64,000 nucleotides of DNA from Marinobacter segnicrescens (GTDB lineage Bacteria; Pseudomonadota; Gammaproteobacteria; Pseudomonadales; Oleiphilaceae), in contig NZ_FOHZ01000002.1 of NCBI RefSeq assembly GCF_900111555.1, positions 1 through 64,000 on the forward strand, in the 5' to 3' direction. Positions 37,224 to 46,991 of this stretch are shown here, piece after piece; position 1 is the first letter of the stretch, and every line of letters begins with the position of its first letter. The notes under the pieces were generated by a model. That model was not told the origin of the DNA and did no database searches. It saw only the letters and a program-made list of their open reading frames with translations. Position numbers and translations under genes: made by a program.

Positions 37224-37939
37224 ACCTGGCCCTGCTGTCCGCCGGTGACCTGACCGGTGACAACACGGCGCGGCTGACCGGGCGGCGCCGTGACCACCTG
37301 GTCACAGTCCTCAAGGCCAGCGAAGGCGACACCCTGCCCGTGGGGCTGGAAGACGGCCCCATGGGAACCGGTACCATTAACCGGCTCACCGATGAGGCTG
37401 CCGAACTCACCCTGACCCTCGACCGGTCTGCACCAGCGCCCCTGCCCCTTACCCTGGTTATGGCCATGCCACGGCCCAAGATGTTCCGCCGTGTGCTGCA
37501 GACCGTAGCCTCCCTTGGCATAAAGGACATCTGGCTGATCAACAGCTACAAGGTGGAAAAGAGCTTCTGGCAGACTCCCTGGTTACAGCCGGAGTACCTG
37601 CGGGAGAACCTTGTCCTGGGCCTGGAGCAGGCCATGGATACCGCGATGCCCCGGGTGCATATCCGCCAACGCTTCAAACCCTTTGTGGAAGACGAGTTGC
37701 CCGCACTGCTGGCCGACCGCCCTGGACTGGTCGCCCATCCGGGGACCAGCACACCCTGCCCCGTCAACCTGAACCGGCCCGCCACCTTGTGCATCGGCCC
37801 GGAAGGCGGTTTTATTCCCTACGAAGTGGCCAAACTGGTCGAAGCCGGGTGTCAGGACATCCATCTGGGTCCGCGAATCCTGCGGGTGGAAACGGCGGTG
37901 CCGGTGCTGGTCAGCCGACTGTACGATCCCTGCCAGTGA
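37220..37939 (+). CDS. rsmE: 16S rRNA (uracil(1498)-N(3))-methyltransferase RsmE
   Basis: A 239-residue SPOUT-fold methyltransferase acting on U1498 of 16S rRNA. The N-terminal PUA-like part contains GRRRDHLVTVLKASEGDTLP; the knotted C-terminal domain has CIGPEGGFIPYEVAKLVEAG and the LGPRILRVETAVPV SAM-binding end. It is the last gene of the ubi-his-tat run, overlapping tatC by four bases. Confidence 0.93.
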   Translation: MNLALLSAGDLTGDNTARLTGRRRDHLVTVLKASEGDTLPVGLEDGPMGTGTINRLTDEAAELTLTLDRSAPAPLPLTLVMAMPRPKMFRRVLQTVASLGIKDIWLINSYKVEKSFWQTPWLQPEYLRENLVLGLEQAMDTAMPRVHIRQRFKPFVEDELPALLADRPGLVAHPGTSTPCPVNLNRPATLCIGPEGGFIPYEVAKLVEAGCQDIHLGPRILRVETAVPVLVSRLYDPCQ

Positions 37940-37993
37940 CCCTGCCCGCCTTGTGCCCCGTCAGCCGCGTCTGAGACCGCGAAGAAACGCACG

Positions 37994-38012
37994 CAATTGA
38001 AAATCATTCTGT
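37994..38012. promoter_or_regulatory. Fur box upstream of the ABC exporter
   Basis: CAATTGAAAATCATTCTGT matches the core GATAATCATTATC at most positions (TGAAAAT-C-ATTCTGT in the 7-1-7 view). It lies 68 bases before the exporter start codon, so iron repression of the locus is likely. Confidence 0.55.
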
Positions 38013-38079
38013 TTTAATAAACCAAAGAATCCGTTACCCTTCCCGACCCCGAAACCAGACGGCCTAAAGGAAGCGGACC

Positions 38080-39897
38080 ATGACTTCAAGCGCCCGGCAC
38101 ACCAGCAGCTTCGCCGCCCTCGGCCGCCTGCTTCGATACGCCCGCGGTTATCGCCGACAGATCATTGCGGCCACCACCTGCTCCATCATCAACAAGCTCT
38201 TCGACATTGCCCCCGAGATCCTTATTGGTGTTGCCATTGATGTGGTGGTGAACCAGGAAGAGAGCTTCGTTGCCGGGTTGGGCTTTGAGACGGCGCAGGA
38301 ACAGATCACAATCCTTGCGGTGCTGACGTTCTTTATCTGGGCCGGGGAATCGCTGTTCGAGTACCTGTTCCAGATTCTCTGGCGCAACCTGGCCCAGCGC
38401 CTGCAGTCGGACCTCCGTCAGGACGCCTACGAACACGCCCAGCGCCTGGACATGAGCTTCTTTGAAGCCAACAGCTCCGGTCAGCTGGTGGCTACCATGA
38501 ACGATGACGTGAACCAGCTGGAGCGTTTCCTCGATGGCGGTGCCAACGCCATGATCCAGGTGGGTGTGACGGTGGTGGCGGTGGGCGCCGTGTTCTTCGT
38601 GCTGTCACCGCTCATTGCGTTACTGGCTTTCACACCGATTCCCCTGATTATCTGGGGCGCCTTCTATTTCCAGCGCAAAGCCGGCCCACTCTACACCGAT
38701 GTGCGAGAGAAGGTGGGTGACCTGTCCAGTCGCCTGGCCAATAACCTGGGCGGCATCGCCACCATCAAGAGCTTCACCGCCGAACAGCGGGAAGCCCGGC
38801 GCCTGAAAGAGGCCAGCGAAGCCTACGTGGATGCCAACCGGCGCGCCATTCGCATCAGTTCAGCGTTTATTCCGGTCATTCGCATGGCGATCCTGGCCGG
38901 CTTCCTGGCCACTTTCACGGTCGGCGGCATGATGGCCCTGGAAGGCAACCTGAACGTCGGTGCCTATGGCGTGCTGGTATTCCTCACCCAGCGCCTGCTC
39001 TGGCCTCTGACCGGTCTGGCAGAGGTGATCGACCTGTTCGAGCGGGCCATGGCCAGCACCCGTCGGATTCTGGATTTGCTGGCAGAGCCGGTGAACATTC
39101 GTGACGTCGCGGGAACCTCACTGAAACAGCCTGTGCGTGGCGAGGTCTCGTTCAATCAGGTGAGTTTCCATTACACCGGCAGTGGTGCTGGTGTTGAAGA
39201 CATTACCCTGCAGGTTCCCGCCGGCAACACACTGGCCCTGGTGGGCGCGACCGGGTCCGGCAAGTCCACACTGATCAAACTCCTGCTGCGGTTCTACGAC
39301 CCGTCCCGTGGCGATATCCGCATCGACGGCCAGCCGGTCCACGAAGTGAGCCTGAAATCGCTGCGGGATGCCATTGGCCTGGTCAGCCAGGATGTCTACC
39401 TGTTTGAGGGCAGCATCCGCGACAACCTGGCCTACGGCAAACCCGACGCCACTGAAGGGGAAATCATCGAGGCGGCACGGACGGCGGAAGCCTGGTCATT
39501 TATCTCGGCGCTGCCGGAAGGGCTGGACACACCGGTGGGTGAACGGGGCATTCGCCTCTCCGGTGGCCAGCGCCAGCGGTTATCCCTGGCCCGGGCGCTG
39601 CTGAAGAATCCGCCTGTTCTGGTTCTGGACGAGGCAACCAGTGCCGTGGATAACGAAACCGAGGCCGCCATCCAGCGCTCCCTCAGGCGTATTGGGCATA
39701 ACCGCACGGTGATCATGATTGCCCACCGGCTTTCAACGATCGTGGATGCCGATACCATCGCCGTGGTCGAGAACGGCCGGATTGTCGAGGAAGGCGACCA
39801 CAACAGCCTAATCCATAAGAACGGCCCCTATGCTGCCCAATGGCGGGTGCAAACCGGCCAGGCTGGAGGCGCTGCCTCACCCTCCGATCTTAATTGA
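38080..39897 (+). CDS. ABC transporter with fused membrane and ATPase domains (ABCB type)
   Basis: A 605-residue half-transporter with six membrane helices in the first 330 residues and a C-terminal ATPase domain: Walker A LVGATGSGKSTLIKLL, signature LSGGQRQRLSLARALL, Walker B PVLVLDEATSAVD, switch His in MIAHRLSTIVD. Export-type topology. Its location behind a Fur box and ahead of a ferric-siderophore importer suggests siderophore or lipid traffic linked to iron, as in IrtAB-type systems, but the substrate is not seen. It may function as a homodimer. Confidence 0.85.
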   Translation: MTSSARHTSSFAALGRLLRYARGYRRQIIAATTCSIINKLFDIAPEILIGVAIDVVVNQEESFVAGLGFETAQEQITILAVLTFFIWAGESLFEYLFQILWRNLAQRLQSDLRQDAYEHAQRLDMSFFEANSSGQLVATMNDDVNQLERFLDGGANAMIQVGVTVVAVGAVFFVLSPLIALLAFTPIPLIIWGAFYFQRKAGPLYTDVREKVGDLSSRLANNLGGIATIKSFTAEQREARRLKEASEAYVDANRRAIRISSAFIPVIRMAILAGFLATFTVGGMMALEGNLNVGAYGVLVFLTQRLLWPLTGLAEVIDLFERAMASTRRILDLLAEPVNIRDVAGTSLKQPVRGEVSFNQVSFHYTGSGAGVEDITLQVPAGNTLALVGATGSGKSTLIKLLLRFYDPSRGDIRIDGQPVHEVSLKSLRDAIGLVSQDVYLFEGSIRDNLAYGKPDATEGEIIEAARTAEAWSFISALPEGLDTPVGERGIRLSGGQRQRLSLARALLKNPPVLVLDEATSAVDNETEAAIQRSLRRIGHNRTVIMIAHRLSTIVDADTIAVVENGRIVEEGDHNSLIHKNGPYAAQWRVQTGQAGGAASPSDLN

Positions 39898-39909
39898 TAG
39901 TTATTCGCA
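39895..39909. promoter_or_regulatory. Fur box upstream of the ferric-siderophore importer
   Basis: TGATAGT-T-ATTCGCA matches the 7-1-7 Fur consensus (TGATAAT-N-ATTATCA) at 11 of 14 positions, 41 bases before the start of the ATPase gene. It overlaps the last codons of the exporter gene. Confidence 0.6.
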
Positions 39910-39949
39910 TTTAGATTATCCTGCCTGCCACACGAACAGGGGATTCTGA

Positions 39950-40723
39950 ATGCCTGCGTTTTTTGATGTCCGCAACCTTGCGGTCCGTATCGGTGACACC
40001 GCCATTCTCCACGGGATCGACCTGGCCTTTAACGAAGGCCAGGTAACCGCTCTGCTTGGACACAATGGCTCGGGCAAATCTACCTTACTCAAAGCGCTTG
40101 CCAGGCAAATCCCCGCCAGCGCCGGCGAGGTCCTGCTGGAAGGTCAGGTGGCCAAAGGCCTGGGCGCCCGCACCTTTGCCCGTGTGGTGGGCTATCTGCC
40201 CCAGCACCCTCCTGGCACCGATGGCCTGACCGTTCGGGAACTCGTAGCCCTGGGCCGCTACCCCTGGCGCGGTCCTCTGGGCCGTTATAGCGAAGAGGAC
40301 CATGCGCTGGTTGACCAGGCCATTACAGACACCAATCTCAAGCCCTTCGCATACCGTTCAGTGGACACCCTGTCCGGCGGGGAACGCCAGCGCGCCTGGA
40401 TTGCCATGTTGCTCGCCCAGCAGACCCGCTGCCTGCTGCTGGATGAACCCATCTCTGCCCTGGATGTAAAACACCAGGTGGAAACCCTGCGCCTGGTCCA
40501 GCGCCTGGCGAAGCAGCGTGAACTGACGGTGATCGTGGTACTGCATGATGTCGATCTCGCTTCCCGCTTCTGTGACCGCCTGGTGGCCCTGAAGGCCGGT
40601 CAGGTAGTGGCCGATGGCGCACCGGCCCAGATCATGGACAGCCAGGTTCTGGAATCCATCTACAGCGTACCCATGGGCGTCATGGAGCGTGCGCCCGGGC
40701 AATGGATTTCCTATGTCCACTAG
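39950..40723 (+). CDS. fhuC: Ferric-siderophore ABC transporter ATPase (FhuC-like)
   Basis: A 257-residue ATPase. Walker A is LGHNGSGKSTLLKAL, the signature LSGGERQRAWIAMLL, Walker B CLLLDEPISALD; the long form with YLPQHPPGTDGLTVRELVAL is typical of iron-siderophore importers. It starts the importer operon in the E. coli fhuC-D-B order, and its last 11 bases overlap the binding-protein gene. Confidence 0.9.
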   Translation: MPAFFDVRNLAVRIGDTAILHGIDLAFNEGQVTALLGHNGSGKSTLLKALARQIPASAGEVLLEGQVAKGLGARTFARVVGYLPQHPPGTDGLTVRELVALGRYPWRGPLGRYSEEDHALVDQAITDTNLKPFAYRSVDTLSGGERQRAWIAMLLAQQTRCLLLDEPISALDVKHQVETLRLVQRLAKQRELTVIVVLHDVDLASRFCDRLVALKAGQVVADGAPAQIMDSQVLESIYSVPMGVMERAPGQWISYVH

Positions 40724-41639
40724 CCCCCGCGCCCTGGTGGTCGGAGCTCTTCTGCTATTGGTACCGATCCTGGGATTGACACAGACCTGGTCCCACGAGG
40801 GTGGCAAGCTGACGCTCAACAAGCCTCCTGAGCGCATTGTCGCGCTGAACTGGGCCGCCACTGAAAGCCTGCTGTTGCTGGGCATCACACCGGTGGGTGT
40901 GGCCGATATGGCCGGCTATGGCACTTGGGTCCGGGAACCCGAGCTTCCCGAAGAGGTGGCCAATGTCGGCACCCGGGTCGCCCCCAGCCTGGAGGCCATT
41001 GCCGAACTGAAACCGGATCTGATCGTCACCAGCACCGAAATGGCACCAGCGGCCGAATTGCTGGAACGCATTGCCCCGACTTACGTGATCAGCGTTTACA
41101 AACAAGGCGCCCGACCCTACGACAAGGCCCGGGAGATGCTGTTGACCCTGGGCGAAATGACGGACAGGAAAGACCGGGCCGAGCTGGTACTGGCGGATAT
41201 CGAAAAGACCCTGGAAGAGCAGCGAGAACGATTGGAGCAAGCCGGCGTCACCGGCAAGCCGGTGGCCCTGGTAAACTTTCTGGATGATCGCCATGTCCGC
41301 ATCTACACCCCCAACGGATTGTTCCAGACAGCCCTGGACAATCTCGGGCTCACCAACGCCTGGCAAGACACGGGCAACTACTGGGGATTTTCCGTCACTG
41401 GCCTTGAGTCCATCGCAGAGGTCCCGGACAGCCGAATCATCGCAATAGAGCCATTAGTGCCCGGCCTCGCCGACAGCCTGGCCAACAGCCCCTTCTGGAC
41501 GTACCTTCCACCGGTGCAGAACCACGAGATTTATCAGGTGCCCGCAGCCTGGCCCTTTGGCGGTGTGTATCCGGTCAAACGACTGGCAGTGGCCCTGGCG
41601 GACGCCCTGATCGACGGGGGCAGTGACAATGTCCGTTGA
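40713..41639 (+). CDS. fhuD: Ferric-siderophore periplasmic binding protein (FhuD-like)
   Basis: A 308-residue class III binding protein with a signal peptide (ALVVGALLLLVPILGLTQTW). Two domains joined by a rigid helix are suggested by ERIVALNWAATESLLLLGIT, the LKPDLIVTSTEMAP segment and the C-terminal PAAWPFGGVYPVKRLAVALA. It delivers the ferric siderophore to the permease. The ATG at 40713 gives the signal peptide and overlaps the ATPase gene by 11 bases. Confidence 0.85.
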   Translation: MSTSPRALVVGALLLLVPILGLTQTWSHEGGKLTLNKPPERIVALNWAATESLLLLGITPVGVADMAGYGTWVREPELPEEVANVGTRVAPSLEAIAELKPDLIVTSTEMAPAAELLERIAPTYVISVYKQGARPYDKAREMLLTLGEMTDRKDRAELVLADIEKTLEEQRERLEQAGVTGKPVALVNFLDDRHVRIYTPNGLFQTALDNLGLTNAWQDTGNYWGFSVTGLESIAEVPDSRIIAIEPLVPGLADSLANSPFWTYLPPVQNHEIYQVPAAWPFGGVYPVKRLAVALADALIDGGSDNVR

Positions 41640-43659
41640 TGCCACCCTGCCAGCTCCCGGTCAGCCGGAGACCTCACCCCGTTTGCCAATAGCGGTCGCA
41701 CTGCTCTGGCTGGCCGCCATCACCGCCAGCGCCCTGCCCTGGCTGGATCAGCTACTTCCCTCGCAGCTTGTGTCGGCGTTCTGGAGCTTTGATGGCGATC
41801 AATACGCCTCGGTTCTGGCCCATTTCAGCTGGGCACCACGGGTTTCCATGGCGGTGCTTATCGGCTGCGCGCTGGGTCTCGCCGGCGCCGTCACCCAGCA
41901 GGTGCTCGGCAATCCCCTGGCCTCACCCACCACCCTGGGCGTGGAGGCTGGCGGCCAGTTCGGCGTTACCCTTGCCACCCTGTTTGCGCCGGGGTTGCTG
42001 GCCTTCAGCCCCGACCTTGCGGCGGTGGCCGGTGGCCTGCTCGCCATCGGGCTGGTGGTCCTGCTCACCTGGCGGCTGGGGTTCTCGCCGGTCAGCGTGA
42101 TCCTGGCCGGACTGGTTGTCACGTTCTTCCTGGGCGCCATCAACATGGCGTTCCTGCTGTTAAAGGGGGAATGGCTCGGGAACCTGTTTATCTGGGGCGC
42201 AGGCTCACTGATCCAGAACAACTGGACGCCGTTTTTTGACCTGTTGCCCCGGGTGGTTGTTATCGCCGCACTCTTACTGGCCCTGTTACGGCCATTGCAA
42301 CTGCTTCAGCTCGGTCAGGCATCAGCAAACTCCCTGGGCGCGAAAGTGTCGCTGCTTCGTGCCGCAGCGCTTTTCCTGGTGGTCATCATGAGTTCGGTAG
42401 TTGTCAGCCGGGTGGGCGTTGTGGCGTTTGTGGGGCTGGCCGCACCAGTACTGGCACGCCTCCTTGGCGCCCGGACACTGACCGAACGACTACTCTGGAG
42501 CACGCTGGCCGGCGGAGGCCTGCTGCTGCTGGCAGACACGCTGGCTCACTGGGCAACCACCTGGGATGGAGGCTCGCTGGTGCCCACCGGCACCACAACG
42601 GCCTTGATTGGCGGGCCGATCATACTGCTCGCGCTGCAAGGCTTCCGTAATACTCACCATATGCCCGGTCAGGAGGCCAGCCCGGCGGCTTTTCTGCCCC
42701 GCCGCCGAAGCCCGGTAGCCGTCGCCGGGGTTTTGTGCTCGCTGCTGGCCGTCACGATCACTCTTTCGATGGGCTGGTCCCCGGGTCTTGAGGGCTGGAA
42801 CTGGACGCCGCTGGTCCAGTGGACGGAGGCCTGGGTATGGCGAGGCCCCCGGCTGATGGCCGCCATCCTGGCCGGGATGGCACTGGGCATGGCCGGAACG
42901 TTGATCCAGCGGATGACCGGCAACCCCATGGGCAGCCCGGAGTTGCTGGGTATCAGCGGTGGCGCCGGGTTAGTCATGGTAGTGCTGGTGCTGACCGGAC
43001 TGGACATTGGCCGCCCTGGTCAATTGGCAGCTGCCACAGCCGGTGCCGCCGGCGCCCTTGGCCTGTTATTGCTGCTGGCCCGGAAACACCACTTCGCAGG
43101 TAACCAGTTGTTGCTTGGCGGGCTGGCGTTGTACGTCTTCATGGATGCCGGCCTGAGACTGGTTATGGCGTCCGGCGGGACTGTCGCGTCACGCCTGCTG
43201 AACTGGATGTACGGTTCTACCTGGCTGATCCCGGAATCCGAAGCCTTTGCATTACTGGCACTGGTGGTCGGGCTCGGGACCCTGCTGTTGCTGACTTTAC
43301 GGCCACTCACCTTGTTGCCACTGGGCGACACCCCGGCCTCTTCCCTGGGCTTGCCGGTAGCCCGTGCAAGGCTTCTGCTGCTGGTACTGGCAGCCGTGCT
43401 GACAGCGGCTTCGACGGTAGTCATCGGGCCACTGAGTTTCGTCGGGCTGATCGCCCCACACCTGGCCCGCGTACTGGGACAACAGACCGTGGGACGGCAA
43501 CTGATGGTGGCAGCCCTGGCGGGCGGGCTCCTGCTCTCGCTGGCCGATTACCTGGCCAGGATTCTTGTCTATCCCAATCAGTTGCCGGCCGGGCTTCTGG
43601 CGGCCCTGGTGGGTGGACTGTACTTTCTATGGGGGTTAAGTCGTCATGGCCGGGGCTGA
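41629..43659 (+). CDS. fhuB: Ferric-siderophore permease, two fused FecCD domains (FhuB-like)
   Basis: A 676-residue inner-membrane protein with about 20 membrane helices made of two FecCD-type halves. Each half carries the GxxxQxxxxNPLASP-type motif: GLAGAVTQQVLGNPLASPTT in the first and MAGTLIQRMTGNPMGSPELL in the second. Each also has a later ATPase-contact segment, VAFVGLAAPVLARLLGARTL and LSFVGLIAPHLARVLGQQTV. Fused permeases are typical of FhuB. The ATG at 41629 overlaps the end of the binding-protein gene. Confidence 0.92.
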   Translation: MSVDATLPAPGQPETSPRLPIAVALLWLAAITASALPWLDQLLPSQLVSAFWSFDGDQYASVLAHFSWAPRVSMAVLIGCALGLAGAVTQQVLGNPLASPTTLGVEAGGQFGVTLATLFAPGLLAFSPDLAAVAGGLLAIGLVVLLTWRLGFSPVSVILAGLVVTFFLGAINMAFLLLKGEWLGNLFIWGAGSLIQNNWTPFFDLLPRVVVIAALLLALLRPLQLLQLGQASANSLGAKVSLLRAAALFLVVIMSSVVVSRVGVVAFVGLAAPVLARLLGARTLTERLLWSTLAGGGLLLLADTLAHWATTWDGGSLVPTGTTTALIGGPIILLALQGFRNTHHMPGQEASPAAFLPRRRSPVAVAGVLCSLLAVTITLSMGWSPGLEGWNWTPLVQWTEAWVWRGPRLMAAILAGMALGMAGTLIQRMTGNPMGSPELLGISGGAGLVMVVLVLTGLDIGRPGQLAAATAGAAGALGLLLLLARKHHFAGNQLLLGGLALYVFMDAGLRLVMASGGTVASRLLNWMYGSTWLIPESEAFALLALVVGLGTLLLLTLRPLTLLPLGDTPASSLGLPVARARLLLLVLAAVLTAASTVVIGPLSFVGLIAPHLARVLGQQTVGRQLMVAALAGGLLLSLADYLARILVYPNQLPAGLLAALVGGLYFLWGLSRHGRG

Positions 43660-44407
43660 AGCAGGCACAGACTCGCTGGCGGATTACCACAACCTCCTGG
43701 CCCGTCACGGCCTGGATCGTAACTCACTGCTGACGAGCGCACCGGTGCCCGCCAACCGCCAGCAGCCGGCACTGTTTTCCCTTGCCCAGCTACTGGACAC
43801 TCCTTCGCGCCTGGAAAAGCAGGTACTGGAAGATTATCCCGACGCTGAGCAGCCCCGCCTGCACAGGGCACGGGTCTCTGTACTGCACCAGAACCTGGCG
43901 CTGCAGATTATCGGGCCACTGGTCATACGGCTGTTCCGGGATGGTTCCAGTATTGACCTGAACCCGGAGCGGATCTTCCTGTGCCGGAAAGATTCTTCTT
44001 CTGAAGAGCTCTCCCGCTGGCATTATTCTGCCAGTGACCAGGAACGGCTGGAGTCCGATGAGTTCATCAGGGTTCTGGGTAAACAGATGCAGCATTGGTA
44101 CCCCCTATTCCGACAGCAATTTGGTGTCAGTCCGGGGTCTTACTGGAGCAGTGTCGGGCTGGCCCTGGGTGCGCCCTATTCGCTGGTGTGGAACCAGGTC
44201 AATGTGGATGAGCTGTGCCAGCAGGCCAGTGCCTGGCTGACCCGGTTCGAATGCGAGGCGAACCGGTATATCGACTGGATTCCGGCGCAATTCAGCCACC
44301 AGCGCTGCGCCATTCCACAGCGCAGAGGCTGCTGCCTTAAATACCTTCTGCCGGAAGGTAGTTATTGCGGCACCTGCGGCATCTATCGCAAAGAGCGGTT
44401 GGGATGA
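43646..44407 (+). CDS. fhuF: FhuF-like ferric-siderophore reductase
   Basis: A 253-residue protein ending in a CC-x10-C-x2-C motif (C229, C230, C241, C244), which binds the 2Fe-2S cluster in FhuF and related siderophore reductases. These release iron from ferric siderophores in the cytoplasm by reduction. The rest is weakly conserved, as usual for the family. It overlaps the permease gene and completes the importer operon, convergent with the TonB receptor. Confidence 0.85.
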   Translation: MAGAEAGTDSLADYHNLLARHGLDRNSLLTSAPVPANRQQPALFSLAQLLDTPSRLEKQVLEDYPDAEQPRLHRARVSVLHQNLALQIIGPLVIRLFRDGSSIDLNPERIFLCRKDSSSEELSRWHYSASDQERLESDEFIRVLGKQMQHWYPLFRQQFGVSPGSYWSSVGLALGAPYSLVWNQVNVDELCQQASAWLTRFECEANRYIDWIPAQFSHQRCAIPQRRGCCLKYLLPEGSYCGTCGIYRKERLG

Positions 44408-44412
44408 GAGTA

Positions 44413-44443
44413 TCGGGGCAGCCAGCGATTCTGGCTGCCCCGA
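44413..44443. terminator. Strong hairpin terminator between convergent fhuF and the TonB receptor gene
   Basis: TCGGGGCAGCCAG (44413-44425) is perfectly complementary to CTGGCTGCCCCGA (44431-44443), a 13-bp stem with a 5-base loop, in the 43-base gap between two convergent stop codons. It probably serves both strands. Confidence 0.7.
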
Positions 44444-44450
44444 GAGTTGC

Positions 44451-46631
44451 CTAGTACGTCCAGGAGACGGTCATGCTGGCATTGGCCGGCTCACCGTAGA
44501 AGCCCTGGGCCGAGGCACCGAATTTCTTCAGGCTCTCGATGTATTTCTCGTCTGTCACGTTGTTCACGTTCAGTGTCGCATTCCAGTTCCTGGCAAAGTC
44601 ATAACTTGCCATCAGGTCCAGAACCGCGTAGCTATCCTGCTTGGTAACGATCGTTTCGCCTGCGTTCGGTCCGCCTGTCGCGACACCCTGCTCCTGGGTG
44701 ATTTCGGACTGCCAGCGAATTTTGCTGCCCAGCTTCAGCCCGTCGACCGCAGGCACCTCCCAGGTAGCCCGCAGTTGGGCCAGGTGCTCGGGCACGAACG
44801 ACCTGGCGCCACTGCCATCCTTGTCCTCGATGTCCACGTAGGTATACCCGGCGAACAGCTGGATACGGTCGGTGAGATCGCCCACCACTTCAGCCTCCAC
44901 GCCACGGCTGGTGAGGCCATCCACGGCGGTATAGTAGGAGTCGGCACTGCCCGCGAAGGTACCAGCAACCTCTGCCACATTCTGCTGCTCGGTCTGAAAC
45001 AGGGCAAGTGTGGTGTTTACGCGGTCGTCCTGAAACTCGCTTTTCAGGCCAACTTCATAGTTCACGCCATCGATTGGATCCAGGCGGTCGCGGTTAATAT
45101 CCACCTCTGTCTGGGGCGTGAAGATCTCGGTGTAACTGGCATAGACGGAGTGGTCGTCGTTGATGTCGTAGATCAGTCCGGCGTAGGGCGTCTCCACGGC
45201 ATCGTAGCTGCTTTCCTTCGTGTTACCGTAGCTTTCGCCCTTGTTATCCAGCCAGGTCAGGCGAAGGCCGGTGATTGCCGTCAGTTGATCGGTGAGCGAC
45301 CAGCGGGCGGCAGCGTAGGTGGCCGTTTCGCGGTCGGTCCAGTCTGATCCGCCAACGCCATTATCAAACGATGGTTTTGGGTAGTTGCCATCCCATTCGT
45401 TCAGCGGCGGCAACGGACTCCCGATGCCCTGACCATAACGGGACTCATCCACCGTCTCTGAGCGAGACCAGGAGGCACCCAGCACCAGTTCATGGACGCG
45501 ATTTGCAAGCTGGAAAGGGCCGGTCGCATAGGTATCGACGACCCACTGCTCAACGTCAAGGTCGTACTGACTGGGGTAAGCCAGCAGCCCGTCCCCGGTT
45601 TCGCGATCCGGGGTGCCATACTGGTAAAAGAGCTCTGAGTCACTCTCATTCTCCAGCCGGAATACCGTACCCTTGGCACGCCAGCCACCGGCAAGCTCCT
45701 GCTGGAGTTCCACAAAACTGTTGTGCTGGGTGTTGTCCCAATAGGACCAGTCAGAAGCGGTGCTGGTGGAGCGTGCGAAATCCGTAGCGGAGCCGTCGGT
45801 GTAGAACAGAGGCAGCGCCCCCCACAACGGGCTGTCCGTATCAGACGTCTGGACGGCATGGCCCAGGGTCAGCAATGTGGTGTCCGTGAGGTCGGCCTCA
45901 AGCACGCCGTAGAACATCTGCTTTTCGTTGCTGTAGCGGTCAATATACGAGTTCTTGTCCTCGTAGCCGGCCACAACCCGACCGCGCACAGCTCCGGATT
46001 CAGACACGGCACCGGATACATCACCAACGATGCGTTTCTTGTCCCAGGATCCGCCGGTCAGCGTCACAGAAGCGTTTGTATCCGCGGTCGGGCGCTTACG
46101 GATGAAGTTGACTGTGGCGGCCGGGCTGCCGGAACCGGTCATCAGGCCATTGGCCCCCCTAACAACTTCCACGCGATCAAAGAAGGCTGTGTCCAGCTCA
46201 CCCTGCACGTTGTCATAAACCGCCGGCATACCAACGCCGTCGTACTGGAAGTTATTAATGTCGAAACCCCGTGAGGTGTAGTAGGTGCGGTCTGTTTCTA
46301 CCGACTCTACGGTGACACCGGTGGTACCTTCCAGTACATCATTGATGTCGTTCTGGGCGAAGTCATCCATTTGTTCGCGGGTTATCACGGTCACTGCCTG
46401 GGGCACCTCCCGGTGGGAAAGCTCCATTTTCATGGAGGTCGTGCTGGACCCGCTAATGTAACTCTCCGTCGCTTCCGAAGCCTCCTGACCACGGTTTGCG
46501 GTAATTTCCAGGGCTTCCAGTGCCGTTGGCTCGTCTTCCTGGGCAACTGCCACTCCGGGCAAGGCTGCGCACATCATTGCAGTAACAAGGGTTTTTCGGC
46601 GAAAGCTGGGCTGGGGATTTCGATACATCAA
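44451..46631 (-). CDS. TonB-dependent ferric-siderophore receptor
   Basis: A 726-residue outer-membrane receptor. The signal peptide ends near GVAVAQEDEP. The plug domain includes SHREVPQAVTVITREQMDDF and RVEVVRGANGLMTGSGSPAA, the classic siderophore-receptor signature. The beta-barrel follows and ends with the aromatic terminus MTVSWTY. Such receptors (FhuE/FpvA/FoxA type) take up hydroxamate or mixed siderophores; which one cannot be told. A TonB box may be ALEALEITA near the mature start. A Fur box lies upstream, and the importer operon is convergent. Confidence 0.92.
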   Translation of the reverse strand: MMYRNPQPSFRRKTLVTAMMCAALPGVAVAQEDEPTALEALEITANRGQEASEATESYISGSSTTSMKMELSHREVPQAVTVITREQMDDFAQNDINDVLEGTTGVTVESVETDRTYYTSRGFDINNFQYDGVGMPAVYDNVQGELDTAFFDRVEVVRGANGLMTGSGSPAATVNFIRKRPTADTNASVTLTGGSWDKKRIVGDVSGAVSESGAVRGRVVAGYEDKNSYIDRYSNEKQMFYGVLEADLTDTTLLTLGHAVQTSDTDSPLWGALPLFYTDGSATDFARSTSTASDWSYWDNTQHNSFVELQQELAGGWRAKGTVFRLENESDSELFYQYGTPDRETGDGLLAYPSQYDLDVEQWVVDTYATGPFQLANRVHELVLGASWSRSETVDESRYGQGIGSPLPPLNEWDGNYPKPSFDNGVGGSDWTDRETATYAAARWSLTDQLTAITGLRLTWLDNKGESYGNTKESSYDAVETPYAGLIYDINDDHSVYASYTEIFTPQTEVDINRDRLDPIDGVNYEVGLKSEFQDDRVNTTLALFQTEQQNVAEVAGTFAGSADSYYTAVDGLTSRGVEAEVVGDLTDRIQLFAGYTYVDIEDKDGSGARSFVPEHLAQLRATWEVPAVDGLKLGSKIRWQSEITQEQGVATGGPNAGETIVTKQDSYAVLDLMASYDFARNWNATLNVNNVTDEKYIESLKKFGASAQGFYGEPANASMTVSWTY

Positions 46632-46678
46632 ATGTCTCCGTCATGGTCGGGTCAACGTTGAAATCCCGCATAGTCTAA

Positions 46679-46693
46679 TGCGAATTATTCTTA
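46679..46693. promoter_or_regulatory. Fur box upstream of the TonB receptor
   Basis: TGCGAAT-T-ATTCTTA fits the 7-1-7 Fur pattern at 10 of 14 positions, 48 bases before the receptor start on the minus strand. The remaining sequence up to the peptide transporter at 46992 holds no supported gene. Confidence 0.6.
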
Positions 46694-46991
46694 TTTTAAA
46701 CTGCATTTATAAATTATTGGCAAGCCCACTTCCATGACAACGAACAACTGACTTTCATCGCGCCCCGCACTCAATACTGGCGCAGGTTCCTCAGGAGTAT
46801 CGACGCCCCTCCCTGAAACATTTGTGGATTTTTTTCCCTGATGGAACTTTTCAAGGAAAAGTTCGGCTGCTATACCTGAAAGAGTCAATGTTCCTGACAG
46901 GTGCCGCCCCTACTCAAAACAAAAAGGCACCCGGACCGGCCCGGTTATTCGGGATCCGGCAAAAACGATAACAACAAGACAAAGACAGCCT

